NCBI RefSeq assembly: GCF_008000895.1
Contig: NZ_CP042823.1
Coordinates: 2,049,001 to 2,113,000 of the forward strand
Reading direction: 5' to 3'
DNA: 64,000 nt
Origin: Methylobacterium sp. WL1
GTDB taxonomy: Bacteria; Pseudomonadota; Alphaproteobacteria; Rhizobiales; Beijerinckiaceae
Below are positions 60,704-64,000 of the stretch, in pieces; positions within the stretch are counted from its first letter, which is position 1, and every line of letters begins with the position of its first letter. Under the pieces are notes generated by a model, which was given only the letters and a program-made list of their open reading frames with translations, did no database searches and was not told the DNA's origin. The position numbers were made by a program, and so were the translations under genes.

Positions 60704-62206
60704 CTACGGCTTGGCCTTCACGTCCGGCTCGCCCTTGCGCAGGACGAGCTTCGGGGAGGCCGCGGCCTTGGCGTCAACCTTGCCCTCGACCTTGCCCTCG
60801 ACCTTCGCGGTCTTCACCGCATGCGGCTTGGCCGTCGCCTTCGGGGCCAGCTTGTCCGCGTCATGGGCCAGCTTGACCGGCTCCGGCACCACCGCCGCAT
60901 CCACCGCCGGGGTTGCGGGGGCGGCCGGCTTCTCCTTGCTGAACAGCGAGCCCATCAGCTTCTGGTAGCTGCTCGGATCGCCGTCCGCGTCGGCCACGGT
61001 GATCCGGGCGGGCTTCTCGCCGACCGACGCGGTGGTCTCGACCCGCAGGTCTGGATCGGTGCGGTTGGCCATCAGCGTCGTGGCGACGGGATTCTGCCCC
61101 CGGCCGGCCTTCGTCGCGGCCTTGGTGGCGGCCTTCGCCGGCTCGGCCCCGGCCATCATCGTCGGCTGCACCTTCGGGCCGATCTCGATCTCCTGCGGCC
61201 CGGCCGCCAGGGTCTCGGGGCGGCTGACGTCGCCGAGATTGTGCCGGCCGAACTCCTTGGCGTCGTAGGGCAGCACCGTCTCGGTGCCGCCGAGGCTCGC
61301 GAAGGCGCTGCTGTTGTTCTGCGGCCGGAACACCGGGTTCTGGCCGCCGTCCTGGTAGACCACGCGCACGGCCGGCGTGCCCTTGGCGACCAGCTCGGCC
61401 ACCTCTCGCTCGTCGTGCTCGCGCTTCTCGGCCACCACCGGGTCGAGTCGCGGCTTGCACGCGCCGGCCGCCGCGTCCGAGCCGCCGAACACGTATTTGG
61501 TCCCGCACTGGCCGACCTTCGGCTCCTCGCGCAGGGCCTCGAAGTAATCCGAGCCCTCCTTGAGGTTCTGCCAGAACGGCATGTTCGGGTCGTTGCGGAA
61601 CTTGGCCATGTTCTGGGCCGTCATCCGGAACGGGTAGGACTGGAACTGGAAGCTGCGCTGGCCGCCGATGAACGCCTCCCGGGCCACCGCGTAGATCTCC
61701 GCGATGGTCGCGTCCGTCATGGCGAAGCAGCCCGCCGACGAGCAGGTGCCGTGGACCATCAGGTACTTGCCGGTGCGCCCGTTGGCCCGGTCGACCGCGT
61801 TGGGGAAGCCGGTGTCGAACGAGAGGTAGTACGACGAGTTCGGGTTCATGAGGCCCGGGGTGATCGTGTAGAACCCCTCCGGGGCCTGCCGGTCGCCCTC
61901 GCGGACCTTCGGCCCGAGCTGGCCGGACCAGCGGCAGATCGGGTAGGTCTTCAGGAGCGCGTAGCGACCGTCGCCGCCGCGCTTCCACACCTCCATCTCC
62001 GCTTCCTTCTTGTAGGCGCGGATCAGGATCGGGTCGGTCTGCTGCATGCCCTTGGTCTGCATCAGGGCGACCGTCTGCGGGGCGATCGGCGCGATGCTGC
62101 GCGCGCTCGGGCCGTTGATCCCGGAGCCGTCCTGGCAGCCGGCCAGCGCGAGGGCCAGCAGGGACGCCGCCGCCAGCAGTCGCGCAGTCGCGAGACGCGC
62201 CGTCAT
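60704..62206 (-). CDS. Murein L,D-transpeptidase (YafK-like) lipoprotein
   Basis: 500 residues. Lipoprotein signal (LLAAASLLALALAGC, Cys near residue 23), then a YkuD-type catalytic domain. The motif HGTCSSAGCFAMTDATI near residue 150 contains the catalytic His and Cys (HGxxxxxGCF), preceded by PEGFYTITPGLMNPNS. The C-terminal 200 residues are Ala/Lys/Pro-rich with KVEGKVEGK-type repeats and probably disordered or wall-binding. Probably crosslinks or anchors peptidoglycan. Confidence 0.88.
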   Translation of the reverse strand: MTARLATARLLAAASLLALALAGCQDGSGINGPSARSIAPIAPQTVALMQTKGMQQTDPILIRAYKKEAEMEVWKRGGDGRYALLKTYPICRWSGQLGPKVREGDRQAPEGFYTITPGLMNPNSSYYLSFDTGFPNAVDRANGRTGKYLMVHGTCSSAGCFAMTDATIAEIYAVAREAFIGGQRSFQFQSYPFRMTAQNMAKFRNDPNMPFWQNLKEGSDYFEALREEPKVGQCGTKYVFGGSDAAAGACKPRLDPVVAEKREHDEREVAELVAKGTPAVRVVYQDGGQNPVFRPQNNSSAFASLGGTETVLPYDAKEFGRHNLGDVSRPETLAAGPQEIEIGPKVQPTMMAGAEPAKAATKAATKAGRGQNPVATTLMANRTDPDLRVETTASVGEKPARITVADADGDPSSYQKLMGSLFSKEKPAAPATPAVDAAVVPEPVKLAHDADKLAPKATAKPHAVKTAKVEGKVEGKVDAKAAASPKLVLRKGEPDVKAKP

Positions 62207-62476
62207 GGGGAACCTCGTCGTCTTCAGTCTGCGCCCGGCGGCCTTTTGCGAGCCGACATCGGGCGCCACTCCCCAACCCAATAGGCTCGTTAAGCTTGCG
62301 CCTTCGTTACCGCAAGGACCGGGGCGCAACACTGCACCGGACTCTCCGGTGGATGAGGGAACGTGGGCCCGTCTCCGGCCCGGCGGCAGGGCTGCGTCCT
62401 GCACCCGCAAACGGTCCCGGGGCTTTTGAATCCGGGACCTTCACGGTTGGCGCTAAACCATTGTTCTGAAAACTGA

Positions 62477-62497
62477 ACCGCGGCTCGCCGCCGCGGT
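62477..62497 (-). terminator. Hairpin downstream of the DHA2 MFS gene
   Basis: accgcggc-tcgcc-gccgcggt, perfect eight-base arms. Read on the minus strand it is followed by ttcagttttc, a weak T-tract. The 414-base gap between the L,D-transpeptidase start and the MFS stop otherwise contains nothing. Confidence 0.5.
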
Positions 62498-62620
62498 CGT
62501 ACGCACCCGCCCGTCCCGGCGCAGCCACGGCAGGCAGGCGAGGCCCAGTGCCGCCATGGCGGCGCCGGCGAGGGGCGGGGCCTTGTGGCCGCGCGGATGC
62601 GCGGGGGGTAGTGGGCGCCG

Positions 62621-64000
62621 TCAGAGACCGACGCCGGCATCGGCCACGTTGTCCGTCCGCTCCGCCAGTAACCCGAACACCGCGACGGCGCAGACCACCG
62701 TGACGGCGGCCAGCGTCCAGGACAGGGTGGCGAAGGCCGCCTGGTAGGCCTGGATCAGGGCGGCGCCGTCGAGCCCCGGCAGCAGCGCCGGGCGGCGTCC
62801 GGGTCCCCACGGCCAGGCGCTGGCCGGCCTGGGCCAACAGGGCGCCGTCGGCCTGCCCGGGGCCCGGCGGAGCGCGACAGCGGCCAGGCCGGCCAGCGTG
62901 GCGCTGACCAGCGCGAGCGCCACGCCCTCGCCGGCGACCCGGACCGTGCCGAAAATGCCCGCCGCCATTCCGGCCCGCGCCCGGGGGACGACGGCCACCG
63001 ACAGACCGTCCATCAGCCCCCAGGGCAGTCCGCTGCCGAGGCCGATGAGCAGCATCGGCGCCAGCACCGCGCGGTTGCCGATCTCGGTGAAGCCCAGCCA
63101 CACGAGTCCGGACGCGGCCGCCAGCAGCCCGAGGCCCGAGAGCAGGCCGGGCGGGACCCGCCGGGCCAGCGCGGCGGCGGCCATCGGGACGACCAGCATC
63201 GGCGCCGACAGGGCCAGCATCAGGAGCCCGGCCTCCCGCTCGCTCCGGCCCTCGAGGCCGATGAAGCGCAGGGGCAGGATCACCAGCAGCACCACGAAGC
63301 ACGCGCAGGTCGCCACCGGCAGCATCTGCACGCCGACGAAGCGCCGGTAGCGGAACAGGCCGAGATCGAGCATCGGCCGGGCGGCCCGGGATTCGATCGC
63401 CACGAAGGCCATCAGGAGGAGCGTGGCGGCGGCGAGCAGCAAGCACGGCACCGGGCTGCCCCAGCCGAGGCCCGGCGCCTCGATCACCGCCACCGTGAGG
63501 GCGGTCAGCATCGCGGTGAAGCTCACGGTCCCGGGCCAGTCGAGGCTCCGGGCCGCGGGGTCGCGGGTCTCGCGCATCCGCGGCGGCCCGAGCACGAGCG
63601 CGGCCGCGCCGACCAGTGCGCCGACCAGGAAGATCGAGCGCCAGCCGGCGCCGGCGATCAGGAATCCGGTGATGACCGGCCCGAAGGCCAGCCCGACGCC
63701 GAACGTGGTCCCGAGCAGGCTGAAGGCCCGGGTGCGGGCGTGGCCCTCGAAGTCCTGGGCGAGCGCCGCGGTGCCGCCCGCCAGCGCCGCCGCGGCGCCG
63801 ACGCCCTGCCCGGCCCGGAGCAGGTCGATCAGCCAGACCGAGGACGCCAGGCCCAGCGCCAGCGAGAAGCCGGTGACGATCGCGACGCCGAGGGTGAAGA
63901 CCAGCCGGCGGCCGTAGCGGTCGGCCAGGGTCCCGGCCGCCATCAGCAGGCTGCCGAAGGTCAGCATGAAGCCGTTGGTGATCCAGGTCAGCGCTTCGGG
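62621..64000 (-). CDS. DHA2-type MFS drug-export transporter (5' end outside window, probable local frame errors)
   Basis: More than 448 residues. The frame remains open past the right edge (EALTWITNGFMLTFGSLLMAAGTLADRYGRRLVF), so the gene starts outside the window. MFS motif A-like GTLADRYGRR and a run of about twelve further hydrophobic segments fit a 14-helix DHA2 exporter. Between about 62800 and 62870 the frame reads an unlikely Trp/Pro/Arg-rich stretch, while the neighbouring frame gives a plausible GQADGALLAQAGQRLAVG. This suggests two nearby compensating base errors. Confidence 0.8.
   Translation of the reverse strand, partial: PEALTWITNGFMLTFGSLLMAAGTLADRYGRRLVFTLGVAIVTGFSLALGLASSVWLIDLLRAGQGVGAAAALAGGTAALAQDFEGHARTRAFSLLGTTFGVGLAFGPVITGFLIAGAGWRSIFLVGALVGAAALVLGPPRMRETRDPAARSLDWPGTVSFTAMLTALTVAVIEAPGLGWGSPVPCLLLAAATLLLMAFVAIESRAARPMLDLGLFRYRRFVGVQMLPVATCACFVVLLVILPLRFIGLEGRSEREAGLLMLALSAPMLVVPMAAAALARRVPPGLLSGLGLLAAASGLVWLGFTEIGNRAVLAPMLLIGLGSGLPWGLMDGLSVAVVPRARAGMAAGIFGTVRVAGEGVALALVSATLAGLAAVALRRAPGRPTAPCWPRPASAWPWGPGRRPALLPGLDGAALIQAYQAAFATLSWTLAAVTVVCAVAVFGLLAERTDNVADAGVGL

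Overview
This 64 kb window is GC-rich alphaproteobacterial DNA, most likely from Methylobacterium or Methylorubrum (Hyphomicrobiales). The evidence is a large photosynthesis gene cluster of the aerobic anoxygenic type: bchF-N-B-H-L-M, lhaA, puhA-B-C, the oxygen-dependent cyclase acsF, puhE, hemA, bchI-D-O, aerR, ppsR and bchG-pucC-bchP. It sits beside PQQ/quinoprotein accessory genes, DUF1489 and TIGR02281 proteins typical of Rhizobiales, and several families of short intergenic repeats. Genus is inferred from content; no rRNA or tRNA gene is present to confirm it.

Layout. 1-7.3 kb: the C-terminal part of an uncharacterised protein, a DUF1489 protein, a CheZ-like phosphatase, an MFS transporter and a four-gene Mla-type lipid ABC transporter (STAS-MlaE, MlaF, MlaD, lipoprotein). 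7.3-17.3 kb: a cupin-XRE regulator, thiE-thiD, an NrtR-like regulator, an MFS/LysR divergent pair, panB, and a three-gene quinoprotein relay module (zinc metallohydrolase, SoxYZ-like carrier, CXXCW/rhodanese protein) divergent from a TetR regulator with a clear palindromic operator candidate. 17.3-27.4 kb: queC-queD, an AT-rich island, a soluble MCP-hairpin/sensor protein, cobT divergent from a frameshifted cobS, DUF1289, a retropepsin-like protease, dusA, an SDR, small membrane proteins, a porin remnant and a class I amidotransferase.

27.4-57.8 kb is the photosynthesis cluster. On the minus strand from 47.5 kb down to 31.8 kb runs bchF-bchN-bchB-bchH-bchL-bchM-lhaA-puhA-puhB-puhC-orf98-acsF-puhE-hemA, with very tight or overlapping junctions, followed by bchI, a heavily frameshifted bchD and bchO. 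Divergently, on the plus strand, lie aerR and ppsR (frameshifted), then a 3.3 kb interruption carrying a DUF2254 membrane protein between inverted repeats, then bchG, a pucC-like gene (frameshifted), bchP, tspO and a small membrane protein. Together these genes make 5-aminolevulinate, chelate Mg into protoporphyrin, methylate it, close ring E, reduce protochlorophyllide, hydrate the 3-vinyl group, attach and reduce the phytyl tail, and assemble the reaction centre. AerR/PpsR supply regulation, and PpsR-like boxes lie in the bchF-aerR intergenic region and upstream of bchG. Genes for puf, crt and bchCXYZ are not in the window.

57.8-64 kb: a three-haem cytochrome c, a HigBA toxin-antitoxin pair, a YqaE/Pmp3 peptide, an L,D-transpeptidase and the 3' part of a DHA2-type MFS exporter cut by the window edge.

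A striking property is that cobS, ppsR, the pucC-like gene, bchD and probably the terminal MFS gene each lose frame by single bases, most traceably one-base contractions of G or C runs, while the protein sequence stays well conserved on either side. This looks more like consensus sequencing error than real gene death, but it should be settled before any biological conclusion. The best candidates for under-described biology are the orphan quinoprotein relay module with its own TetR switch, the soluble hairpin-plus-sensor chemotaxis-like protein beside the AT-rich island, and the repeat-bounded insertions in the photosynthesis cluster.
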